From contig NZ_SDPV01000002.1 in NCBI RefSeq assembly GCF_004135625.1, positions 434,001 through 498,000 on the forward strand: a DNA stretch of 64,000 bases, read 5' to 3'. This document shows, one piece after another, positions 24,908 to 32,854 of this stretch. A model generated the notes under the pieces. That model was not told the DNA's origin, made no database searches, and worked only from the letters and a program-made list of their open reading frames with translations. The translations under genes and the position numbers were made by a program. Source of the stretch: Pelagerythrobacter rhizovicinus. Its GTDB lineage: Bacteria > Pseudomonadota > Alphaproteobacteria > Sphingomonadales > Sphingomonadaceae. Positions within the stretch are counted from its first letter, which is position 1. Every line of letters starts with the position of its first letter.

Positions 24908-25837
24908 TCAGCGGAGCTTTATCTCCGGAACAGAAAGGTGGTGCAGCTCCAGCCGCCGCAGCTCGCCGAACCAGAAGTGTGGGACGAGATCGCGATGAAC
25001 GAGCGCGGGAGTGCCCTTGCATCTTTCCTTGAGTAGATACTCGAGCCGACCGTGGACGCCGTCCACGATCGATTTGCCCGCTCCGAAGCCGATAAGCATC
25101 TTCTTCACGGGTAGTTGTGACCTGCACATAAGCGTTACGAGCGCGCGCTCAGCTTGCTTGCTACCCTTCGCAAACCGTTTGTCCTTGTCCTCGAAGGGAT
25201 CGCCGATCGGCAAGTGGGCCAACGGCGGGTAAAATATCGAAGCTAGCGCTGCTTTCACCGCCGCCCCGTCATTCAAGTTGAAGGTGACGGAAGCAGCATG
25301 ATCCACGCCATCAGTGGCAGCAGGGCTTCGCCTGCGCCGGACTGGCCTGCTCGGGGGAGGATTGCCACTATAAAGGACGACGGTGTCCATGGCGATCATG
25401 TCGGCCCCGGTATCGGGATGAGGCACCGGACAAAACCGCACACTTGCAATGCCGTCGTAGCCAGCCGATCCATACTTCGCCGGGACTTTTCGCGCGTCTG
25501 CAATCGAAAAGTCCGGGTCGGCAAATGGGCGGATAGCGATGCGGCTAACCTGAAACTTCAAGTCAGCGCCCTCTTTCACCATCGAGCGTTCAATGCTCGC
25601 AAGTCCGACCTTGGCACCTTCCTTAAAAAGGTCCCTGTATGACGCGAGCACATCGTCGACGGGCCGACCTACTCCCATTAGCGCATCGTATCGATCCATC
25701 AGGGGCGGATCATCGGCCGCCTCTACGAATTGCAGGAGACGTTCTGCTATAGGCTTCGTTGACGAGGTGCGGCTCTTCTTATCGGACCTGGACGCCTTCG
25801 CGCCAAGCTTCGTGGATTTGGTTTTCTTCGTGTTCAT
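24908..25837 (-). CDS. Hypothetical protein with lysine-rich N-terminus
   Basis: A 309-aa protein of unknown function. The first ~28 residues are Lys/Ser/Thr-rich (MNTKKTKSTKLGAKASRSDK), suggesting a disordered nucleic-acid-contacting tail. The remainder is globular with a segment around residues 95-165 rich in Pro/Asp/Gly, an Arg-rich loop (RPVRRRRSPAA) and a conserved-looking C-terminal half (KKMLIGFGAGKSIVDGV; a glycine-rich loop but not a proper Walker A). It lies between the AlpA-like regulator and the Rep-like gene on one strand, so it is probably part of the same mobile-element operon. Confidence 0.5.
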   Translation of the reverse strand: MNTKKTKSTKLGAKASRSDKKSRTSSTKPIAERLLQFVEAADDPPLMDRYDALMGVGRPVDDVLASYRDLFKEGAKVGLASIERSMVKEGADLKFQVSRIAIRPFADPDFSIADARKVPAKYGSAGYDGIASVRFCPVPHPDTGADMIAMDTVVLYSGNPPPSRPVRRRRSPAATDGVDHAASVTFNLNDGAAVKAALASIFYPPLAHLPIGDPFEDKDKRFAKGSKQAERALVTLMCRSQLPVKKMLIGFGAGKSIVDGVHGRLEYLLKERCKGTPALVHRDLVPHFWFGELRRLELHHLSVPEIKLR

Positions 25838-26058
25838 CTTAATATCCTCAAGGCGCGCGAATTCGTCGGCAGATCCTCTGACCGCCGTTCTGCACGCTCG
25901 TTCTCTGCAGAAATCTCTCGAATGTTTTTGCGGGTGCCTGGCCGGACTTTACGGGCACTAACCCCGTGGTGGACCGTCCCTCTGCCGCTGATTGGATGGC
26001 CTAGAAAGGTTGGCTCGAAAGAAGAAGCCGACCACCGATCTCAGACTGGGCCTGGCGA

Positions 26059-26262
26059 TCACCTTCCGTCCCAATCGCGCATTGGGGGCAAGCTAGCCTT
26101 ATCGAGCAGGTCGCCGAGCCACGCTAATTGGTTGGGGGTAAGCCGCGGAGGATCAACGGCAACGAGTTGACCCAGGAAACGTCCGCTTTTTGTCGTCAAG
26201 CGGGTGCCACTGTTGAGCACTGCCAATGCGGCTTTGCGCGGGCTCTTGAACCGGCGGCTCAT
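26059..26262 (-). CDS. Small hypothetical protein coupled to the AlpA-like regulator
   Basis: A 67-aa basic protein (MSRRFKSPRKAALAVLNSGT ...). Its ATG overlaps the stop of the upstream HTH gene (ATGA), which argues for a real, co-translated gene. The N-terminal RRFKSPRKAA is strongly basic; the C-terminal LTPNQLAWLGDLLDKA is a likely amphipathic helix. No family is recognised. It may assist excision or replication of the element. Confidence 0.5.
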   Translation of the reverse strand: MSRRFKSPRKAALAVLNSGTRLTTKSGRFLGQLVAVDPPRLTPNQLAWLGDLLDKASLPPMRDWDGR

Positions 26263-26504
26263 TCGGCGCTCCGAGTGCCGGTCCGCTCCGAGGTATTATC
26301 CCGAAGACTGGAACGCTCGAAAGCTTCGATATCTGCAATAGAATAGCGAACTGCCGATCCGAACTTAGCAAACTTCGGGCCTCCACCAGCGTATCGACAT
26401 TTCTGCAGATATTTGGCGCTCATGTTGAGACGTTCGGCAGTTTGCGCCTCCGTAAGCCACTCGGCACCTGATCCGATTTTCTCGATCGTTCTGTCGTTTG
26501 TCAT
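26259..26504 (-). CDS. AlpA/excisionase-like helix-turn-helix regulator
   Basis: An 81-aa MerR/AlpA-type DNA-binding protein: WLTEAQTAERLNMSAKYLQK is the helix-turn-helix, and GPKFAKFGSAVRYSIADIEA the β-wing with the usual VRY-x(3)-D/E-IE ending. Proteins like this act as excisionases or as activators of integrase/replication genes in prophages, satellites and integrative islands. It is first in the minus-strand set leading to the Rep-like gene and is divergent from the 180-aa gene. A regulated intergenic region of about 90 bp lies between them. Confidence 0.75.
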   Translation of the reverse strand: MTNDRTIEKIGSGAEWLTEAQTAERLNMSAKYLQKCRYAGGGPKFAKFGSAVRYSIADIEAFERSSLRDNTSERTGTRSAE

Positions 26505-26560
26505 GCCTGCAACCTAGCTCGCCGACGGCGAAAGTATTTTCTTGAACTAGGCCCACGGAG

Positions 26561-26583
26561 GTGTCATGCTTTTTGCATGACAC
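26561..26583. promoter_or_regulatory. Perfect 9-bp inverted repeat, candidate operator
   Basis: GTGTCATGC (26561-26569), five T residues, GCATGACAC (26575-26583): a perfect palindrome in the divergent promoter region between the AlpA-like gene and the 180-aa gene. It lies immediately before the GAGG Shine-Dalgarno of the latter, so a protein bound here would block its transcription or translation start. It could also form an mRNA hairpin next to the Shine-Dalgarno. Confidence 0.5.
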
Positions 26584-26595
26584 GAGGATTGTGTG

Positions 26596-27135
26596 ATGAC
26601 TGAGCGACCTATTTACCAGCGACGGTTTGGGGGTCGCTCGTCGGCCCTCACGAAGAGAGAGGTCGAGCAAATTTTGACGGAAATTTGGAGAGAACATGAT
26701 CGGCGCCGAACCAGCTCATTCGCAGAGGGCCATCGATTCGGAATGTCTAAAAATGAAGACGCTAAAAATTTCCTTCGGCGAGAAATTTACGCGCTGGGAA
26801 GAAACCTACATGACTACAAACCCAGTTGGGAATTGGCCGAGTTGATCAATAGGATACGAGCAACGAGGAGTACAAAAACAGAAAGTATCCGAGATCGCAC
26901 GTTTCACCTACTTCTTATGGGTTTATACGAGGAGGATAGCGTTATTTCTCGACAAGAAAGGTGGTCGATCGCCAGAGAACTCGAATACGCCATGAGGCAT
27001 GAAATTCCGCCGCAACTTCTCTGTGGCTTCATCTATCAAAGCGGTGGCCGCAAAGAACTGAACCGAAAGCTTAAGGCAGGATATGTCGAGCCTGGTTTCC
27101 CCTTGTTCGCAAGCCGCCCACCCGCCAATAATTGA
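26596..27135 (+). CDS. Hypothetical protein at the island edge
   Basis: A 179-aa protein, ATG 26596 behind GAGG (26584-26587); a GTG at 26593 is also in frame. It is rich in Arg/Glu/Lys with helical segments (TKREVEQILTEIWREHDRR; SWELAELINRIRATRS) and no membrane segment. Base composition is clearly lower in G+C than the core genes to its right, typical of acquired DNA. No family is recognised. It is the last island gene before tRNA-Lys, transcribed toward it. Confidence 0.5.
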   Translation: MTERPIYQRRFGGRSSALTKREVEQILTEIWREHDRRRTSSFAEGHRFGMSKNEDAKNFLRREIYALGRNLHDYKPSWELAELINRIRATRSTKTESIRDRTFHLLLMGLYEEDSVISRQERWSIARELEYAMRHEIPPQLLCGFIYQSGGRKELNRKLKAGYVEPGFPLFASRPPANN

Positions 27136-27270
27136 CGTCGGTCTAGGCATAGGAGGTCGACGCCTGCCATCAGAACCCCCAAACGCGGAAAAATTAAGCG
27201 CAGCGTGGTAGTTAGGTGGTTGCTAAGTTTTGCTGAGACGAAACCCGAATAACCTAACACCTTGAAAACT

Positions 27271-27346
27271 TGGTGAGCCCTGCTGGGTTCGAACCAGCGA
27301 CCTACTGATTAAAAGTCAGTTGCTCTACCGACTGAGCTAAGGGCCC
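27271..27346 (-). tRNA. tRNA-Lys (anticodon TTT)
   Basis: 76-nt tRNA on the minus strand. The 5' acceptor strand GGGCCCT pairs with AGGGCTC before the discriminator A and an encoded CCA (27271-27273). The anticodon loop CTTTTAA gives TTT, and the T-arm GGTTCGAACC is intact. Islands often integrate into the 3' end of tRNA genes; here the accessory DNA lies on the 3' side. Confidence 0.97.
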
Positions 27347-27372
27347 ACGTTGCGCTTCGGCGCCGAGGGGGT

Positions 27373-27849
27373 TCACCTAGGCAGGGGGCGCGGGCGGGTC
27401 AAGCGGGCATGGAGATGGCGCGGCGTCAGCCCGGTTGCCGGGTCGCGCCAGCGCGGCGCGATTGCGGCGGCCGGCGCGAGGACGAAAGTGCGGCGGCGGA
27501 ATTCGGGGTGGGGGATCGTCAGCCGCTCGGTGCGGTGGCTGCCCCCGCTCCACAACACGAGATCGAGATCGAGCACGCGGGCACGCCAGCGCCGGCCGCG
27601 GCGGCGGCGGCCGAAGGCGTGCTCGATTCGCTGGAGCGCGGAGAGCATCTCCTCGGGCGGCAGCGCGCTCTCGATCACCGCGGCGGCATTGGCGTAGCGC
27701 CGGTTCGAGGGGCCGAGCGGCGCCGTGTCGAACATGGCGGAGCGTGCGACGATCCAGGCACCCGCCGCTTCCAGCTCGCCGAGCGCCGCGGCGATCACCC
27801 GGCGCGGCGGCCCGTATCGCGGATGGCGGACGTTCGAGCCGAGCGCCAC
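27373..27849 (-). CDS. folK: 2-amino-4-hydroxy-6-hydroxymethyldihydropteridine diphosphokinase
   Basis: A 158-aa HPPK, the folate-pathway enzyme that transfers pyrophosphate from ATP to hydroxymethyl-dihydropterin. Signature parts: ALGSNVRHP at the N-terminus, RYANAAAVIES, the RWRARVLDLDLV catalytic loop with the LDLDLV metal-binding aspartates, and IPHPEFRRRTFVLAPA. The GTG at 27849 makes the protein begin inside the first strand; the frame continues upstream (...AHRYLVALGSN), so the true start may be a few codons earlier near the stop of the preceding amidase gene. Confidence 0.93.
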   Translation of the reverse strand: MALGSNVRHPRYGPPRRVIAAALGELEAAGAWIVARSAMFDTAPLGPSNRRYANAAAVIESALPPEEMLSALQRIEHAFGRRRRGRRWRARVLDLDLVLWSGGSHRTERLTIPHPEFRRRTFVLAPAAAIAPRWRDPATGLTPRHLHARLTRPRPLPR

Positions 27850-27866
27850 CAGATAGCGATGCGCGG

Positions 27867-28718
<852 letters not shown>

Positions 28719-28787
28719 GCCCGCGCGATTACCGGCGCAGGCCCGCAGAGTCCATTCGGACCGGGCCTAATCTCGGCCTAGGTCGAA

Positions 28788-29609
28788 TCAGCGCTTGCGG
28801 AAAAGCAGCGTCATCCGGTCGCTTTCGCCGAGCGCCTTGAGCTCCTCCCGCTTGGTGGCCAGCGTGGGTGGCATTTCCCATACGCCTTCGGGGTGATCGG
28901 CAGTGTCGTTAGGATTGGCGTTGATCTCGCTCGCGGCGACCAGCTCGAAGCCGAACGCCTCTACAAACCGGACGACATCCTCCTGCCGCAGATAGCCCTT
29001 GCTACCGTCGGCGTAGTCGGCCGGCGCATCGGCTTTCGCGCGATGCTGAACAATCCCGAGCATTCCACCGGGCTTGAGCAGCGCGCGCATTTCCTTCAGC
29101 TCGCTGTCGGCGATGTTCCAGCGCATCATGTTGTGCAGCATGCGGATCACGAGCACGCGGTCAAAGGTGCCTTTCTCCGCGTCGCCAACGTTCTCGAGGG
29201 TGAAACCGGCGAAGCTCGTCGCCGGCTTGCCGGTCCACTCGGCGGCCTTCGCGGGAAACGCCGCCGCGCCCTCGCGGATGCCGGCCTGCCTCTCCGCATC
29301 GAAGGGCCCCGACTCGGGGGAGAAATAGAGCCCGACGAGCTTGCCCTCGTCACCGAGGTAATTGCCGAGCACGCGCGAGTACCACCCGCCGCCCGGCGCA
29401 TATTCGCCGACCTTCATGTCCGGCGCGATGCGGAAGAAGGCGATCGTTTCCGCAGGATGGCGGAATTCGTCGCGTGCGCGATCGGCGTCGCGATTCGGAT
29501 CGGCGACCGCTGCCTCGAGCGCGGCGCTATCCACGCTCTCCTGCGCGAGCGCGGGAGCAGAGAGGGCGAAAGCGGCAAACGGAACTGCGGCGGCGAACAG
29601 GAAACGCAT
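28788..29609 (-). CDS. Secreted class I SAM-dependent methyltransferase-like protein
   Basis: A 273-aa protein with a clear signal peptide (cleavage after ALAQ, about residue 23), unusual for a SAM-dependent enzyme. The fold is suggested by VGEYAPGGGWYSRVLGNYLG (motif I region) and LVIRMLHNMMRW and MLGIVQHRAKAD further on. It matches the predicted methyltransferase group often annotated in sphingomonads as COG4798-like. Because SAM is scarce outside the cytoplasm, the protein may have another role. Divergent from msrA with a ~100-bp shared upstream region. Confidence 0.7.
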   Translation of the reverse strand: MRFLFAAAVPFAAFALSAPALAQESVDSAALEAAVADPNRDADRARDEFRHPAETIAFFRIAPDMKVGEYAPGGGWYSRVLGNYLGDEGKLVGLYFSPESGPFDAERQAGIREGAAAFPAKAAEWTGKPATSFAGFTLENVGDAEKGTFDRVLVIRMLHNMMRWNIADSELKEMRALLKPGGMLGIVQHRAKADAPADYADGSKGYLRQEDVVRFVEAFGFELVAASEINANPNDTADHPEGVWEMPPTLATKREELKALGESDRMTLLFRKR

Positions 29610-29710
29610 CGGATTCTCTCCCCGATTGAACCGCGCGCAGTCTTACGACCGGGCGGAGCGATGACAAGTCCGCATACGCTGCCTATCTCCCCGGACGAAG
29701 GAGAATTTCG

Positions 29711-30247
29711 ATGGCGAGCAGCGAACAGGCGATTGTTGCCGGCGGGTGTTTCTGGTGCACCGAGGCGGTGTTCCGCGACGTGATCGGCGTGAACGAGGTC
29801 GAGAGCGGCTATACCGGCGGCACGGTGCCGAACCCCACTTACAAGCAGGTTTGCAGCGGCGACACCGGTCACGCCGAAGCGATCCGGGTGACCTACGACC
29901 CGGACGTCATCACCCTGCCCGAAATCTACGACGTGTTCCTGGGCACCCACGATCCGACGCAGTTGAACCGCCAGGGCAACGACGTCGGCACCCAGTACCG
30001 CAGCGCGATCTTCCCGCTCGATGATGCCCAGCGTGCCGAGGCGGAGGCGGCGATCGCACGCTGGAACGCCGAACACGACGGCGAAGCGGTCACCACCATC
30101 GAGGGTCCTTCCGAATGGTATCCGGCCGAGGATTACCACCAGGAATACTGGGAAGGCGAAGGCCAGCGGAACCCCTACTGCCTCGCGACGATCCCGCCCA
30201 AGCTGATGAAGCTGCGGAAGAGCTTTCAGGACAAGGTGAAGGCCTGA
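29711..30247 (+). CDS. msrA: Peptide methionine (S)-S-oxide reductase
   Basis: A 178-aa MsrA, which repairs methionine-S-sulfoxide in proteins. The catalytic cysteine is C13 in GGCFWCTEAVF; VESGYTGG, SGDTGHAEAIRVTYDP and the DPTQLNRQGNDVGTQYRSAI block are all present. The GAAGGAG Shine-Dalgarno is at 29697-29703. No MsrB domain is fused; a separate msrB lies 15 kb away. Short form lacking a C-terminal Cys-rich tail. Confidence 0.95.
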   Translation: MASSEQAIVAGGCFWCTEAVFRDVIGVNEVESGYTGGTVPNPTYKQVCSGDTGHAEAIRVTYDPDVITLPEIYDVFLGTHDPTQLNRQGNDVGTQYRSAIFPLDDAQRAEAEAAIARWNAEHDGEAVTTIEGPSEWYPAEDYHQEYWEGEGQRNPYCLATIPPKLMKLRKSFQDKVKA

Positions 30248-30372
30248 GGGTCCTGGCCCTGGACCGCCGGGCTTGCCCGCCGCGCCGCGGCGCGGCATAG
30301 CGCCCGGCATGAAGGCGGCAGACTGTACCATCTGCATCGTGTTCCCGCGTCGCTGACGCCAGGAACGACAGC

Positions 30373-30392
30373 GGGGAGCCCTGCGGCTCCCC
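30373..30392. terminator. Hairpin between msrA and the acetyltransferase gene
   Basis: GGGGAGCC, CTGC loop, GGCTCCCC: a perfect 8-bp stem, without a following T-run. It may weakly terminate msrA transcription or be an isolated palindromic element. Confidence 0.3.
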
Positions 30393-30455
30393 GGCGCACC
30401 CTCGTATTATCTCGAGAAGTCCGGCGTTCGCGCCGGCGATGCAGCAGGTACTTTC

Positions 30456-31088
30456 ATGACCAATTTCTTCGAAAGCCCCTTCCGGGGCATCACGCTCGAC
30501 AGGCAGGTGACCCAGCCGAACATCCGCGTCGGGCGGTACAGCTACTATTCCGGCTACTACCACGGCCACAGCTTCGACGATTGCGCGCGCTTCATCCTGC
30601 CCGATGACGATGCGGACAAGCTGATCGTCGGCAGTTTCTGCTCGATCGGCACGGGCGCCGCCTTCATCATGGCGGGCAACCAGGGCCATCGGAACGACTG
30701 GATCAGCACCTTCCCGTTCTTCTGGATGCCCGAGGTGCCGGCGTTCGAAGGCGCACGGAACGGCTTTCTGCCCGCCGGCGACACGGTGATCGGCAACGAC
30801 GTCTGGATCGGTTCCGAGGCGATCGTGATGCCGGGCGTGACGATTGGCGATGGCGCGGTCATCGGCACGCGTGCGCTCGTCGCCCGCGACGTGGAGCCCT
30901 ACACGATCGTCGGCGGCAATCCGGCCAAACCAATCCGCAAGCGGTTCGACGAGAGGCAGATCGCGATGCTGCTCGAGATGCAGTGGTGGAATTGGCCGGA
31001 GGACCGGCTGCACGGCGCCATGCCGCTGCTCACGAGCGCGGATGTCGAGGGGCTCTACCGCTACTGGAACGAGACCCGGGGCGGCTGA
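30456..31088 (+). CDS. CatB-type (xenobiotic) hexapeptide acetyltransferase
   Basis: A 210-aa left-handed β-helix acetyltransferase of the type B chloramphenicol/xenobiotic acetyltransferase family. The N-terminal [19 protein letters not shown], the catalytic His region [16 protein letters not shown] (H78) and hexapeptide repeats [19 protein letters not shown] ... [16 protein letters not shown] are all present. Length is typical. It would acetylate a hydroxyl-bearing small molecule using acetyl-CoA; whether it confers resistance cannot be told from sequence. Confidence 0.88.
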   Translation: MTNFFESPFRGITLDRQVTQPNIRVGRYSYYSGYYHGHSFDDCARFILPDDDADKLIVGSFCSIGTGAAFIMAGNQGHRNDWISTFPFFWMPEVPAFEGARNGFLPAGDTVIGNDVWIGSEAIVMPGVTIGDGAVIGTRALVARDVEPYTIVGGNPAKPIRKRFDERQIAMLLEMQWWNWPEDRLHGAMPLLTSADVEGLYRYWNETRGG

Positions 31089-31118
31089 TCGAACGGGGCG
31101 GGCGGCCTCGGCTGCGGA

Positions 31119-32351
31119 TCAGGCGCGGAAACGTGCGATGAAGAATCCGTCGAGGCCGCCCGCTTCGGCCAACATGCCGGGGTCGGTACGGACCCAGCCC
31201 TCCGGCGCCGGCGAGATGTCGGCAGGCAGTTCCTCGGCCCGGATGGGCAGCGGCTCGAGATCCACTTTGCCGAGCTGCTCCTCGCCCTCCTCGCGTTCGA
31301 GCGAACAGCTGGCGTAGACCAGGACGCCGCCGGGCTTGAGCCATTCTGCGGCGCGGGCGAGCAATGCGGTCTGGAGCTCGGCCATTTCGGCGATCTGGCG
31401 CGGGCCGATGCGGTGGAGCACGTCGGGGTGGCGCCGCGCGGTGCCGGTGGCGGTACAGGGCGCGTCGAGCAGGATCGCATCGAAGCGGTGCTTCGGCTCC
31501 CAAGTCAGAGCATCGGCGCGAACGACGCCTGCCTTCAGCCCGGTGCGCTTCAGGTTGTCCTTCAGCAGATCGAGCCGCCGCTTCGACACATCGAGCGCGG
31601 TTACCTGCCACCCGGCGGCGGCGAGCTGGAGCGTCTTGCCACCCGGCGCGGCGCAGAGATCGAGCACGTGTCTCCCCTCTCCGCCGCCCAGCAGGCGCGC
31701 CGGCAGCGAGGCCGCAAGATCCTGCACCCACCAGCCGCCGCCTGCGAAGCCGGGCAGTTGCTCGACGGGCGTGCCGCGCGGCAGACGGACGTGGCCGGAC
31801 GCGAGCGATTCGCCGCCGAGCTGGACGGCGAGACTGGTCGCTTCGCCCGGATCGCGCAGCGCCAGATCGAGCGGCGGCGGATCGGCCAGCCCGGCGGCTA
31901 TCCGCGCCGCTGCCTCTCCCCACCGCGTGCGAGCGGCTTCGGGCAGCGTCGGCACTTCCGGCAAGGCCGCATTCTGCTTGGCGAGCGTCGAGAATACGCC
32001 GTGCGCCAGTCGCCGCGGGCCGACGCCGAGGAGCGGCAGCGCAGTCGCGATCACCGCATGCGGCGGGGTGCCGAGGCGAAGCCACTGCGCCAACATCAGC
32101 CGCAGCACGGCGCGCGGCTTGGCGTCGTCGGGCAAACGTTTGTTCGTGGCGCTATCGATCAGCGCGTCGAAATCGACCAGCCAGCGCAGCGCCTCGCTTG
32201 CGATGGCGACCGCGAGAGCCCGGTCCGGCGCGGCGCGCACAGAACGCAGCGCGGCGCCTTCCGCCTGCTCGAGCGTCTCGCCCCGGCGCAGGACCGCGTC
32301 GAGCATATGCAGCGCGGCGCGGCGCGCGGGCAGTCCGGGAATTTCAGCCAT
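31119..32351 (-). CDS. rsmB: 16S rRNA (cytosine-967-C5)-methyltransferase-like RsmB
   Basis: A 410-aa protein: an N-terminal NusB-like helical domain (~1-130) followed by a NOL1/NOP2/Sun m5C RNA methyltransferase domain. SAM-binding VLDLCAAPGGKTLQLA, DAPCTATGTARRHPD with the first conserved Cys, and YASCSLEREEGEEQL with the catalytic Cys are all intact. It methylates rRNA in the cytoplasm. Divergent from the small SdhAF4-like gene. Confidence 0.92.
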   Translation of the reverse strand: MAEIPGLPARRAALHMLDAVLRRGETLEQAEGAALRSVRAAPDRALAVAIASEALRWLVDFDALIDSATNKRLPDDAKPRAVLRLMLAQWLRLGTPPHAVIATALPLLGVGPRRLAHGVFSTLAKQNAALPEVPTLPEAARTRWGEAAARIAAGLADPPPLDLALRDPGEATSLAVQLGGESLASGHVRLPRGTPVEQLPGFAGGGWWVQDLAASLPARLLGGGEGRHVLDLCAAPGGKTLQLAAAGWQVTALDVSKRRLDLLKDNLKRTGLKAGVVRADALTWEPKHRFDAILLDAPCTATGTARRHPDVLHRIGPRQIAEMAELQTALLARAAEWLKPGGVLVYASCSLEREEGEEQLGKVDLEPLPIRAEELPADISPAPEGWVRTDPGMLAEAGGLDGFFIARFRA

Positions 32352-32405
32352 CGCCGCGCCCTAGACGCCCTTGCGCCGGCCCGCCAGTGCGCGCATCTTG
32401 CGGTC

Positions 32406-32564
32406 ATGCCCAAACGCGCAACCAAACGGCCCGAGACGTTCGAGAAGCCCGCCCACTGGAGCGATGCGCCGCCGCCCAAGCCCGAGGCGGGCAAGCAGGA
32501 CGAGGAACTCAGCCCAACCCGCTACGGCGACTGGGTGAAGAACGGCATCGCGATCGACTTCTAA
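32406..32564 (+). CDS. SdhAF4-type (DUF1674) small protein
   Basis: A 52-aa protein starting MPKRATKRPETFEKPAHW and ending with the diagnostic PTRYGDWVKNGIAIDF, the C-terminal signature of the SdhAF4/DUF1674 family. In eukaryotes this family assists assembly of flavinated succinate dehydrogenase subunit A; alphaproteobacterial members are presumed to act similarly. Stop is TAA at 32562-32564. Confidence 0.85.
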   Translation: MPKRATKRPETFEKPAHWSDAPPPKPEAGKQDEELSPTRYGDWVKNGIAIDF

Positions 32565-32570
32565 CTGGCA

Positions 32571-32854
32571 CGAGCCCCCCGAAGGCGGGGGCCTCAAGCC
32601 GCTTGGGAAAGATCCTCCCCATCGACTTGCGATAGGGAGGTGGGCGACGCCGCAGGCGTCGGTCGGAGGGGCGAAGTGGCGCAAGGCCCCTCCACCCCGA
32701 GCCGCTTGCGCGTCTCGCGGTCCCCCTCCCCAACGCAAGTCGTTGGGGAGGATTGGAGCGAAACGACATGGGTGGTCCGTGCTGTCGCCGAGCCTCCCAT
32801 CGCTTACCAAGCGCCAGTGGCATGAGGTCCCCGCCTTCGCGGGGACACGGGCTC
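32571..32854. repeat. Composite intergenic repeat: element A interrupted by element B
   Basis: The left arm of element A (GAGCCCCCCGAAGGCGGGGGCCTC, hairpin, 32572-32595) and the right arm (GTGGCATGAGGTCCCCGCC..., 32817-32854) are separated by element B at 32611-32755. B is a nested palindrome: GATCCTCCCC ... GGGAGGTGG ... GGAGGGGC ... CCCCTCCACC ... GGTCCCCCTCCC ... GGGGAGGAT. Intact copies of A at 45110-45186 and 51837-51914 have only ~30 bp between the arms, so here B has split A. The right arm abuts the P450 stop codon. Confidence 0.7.
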
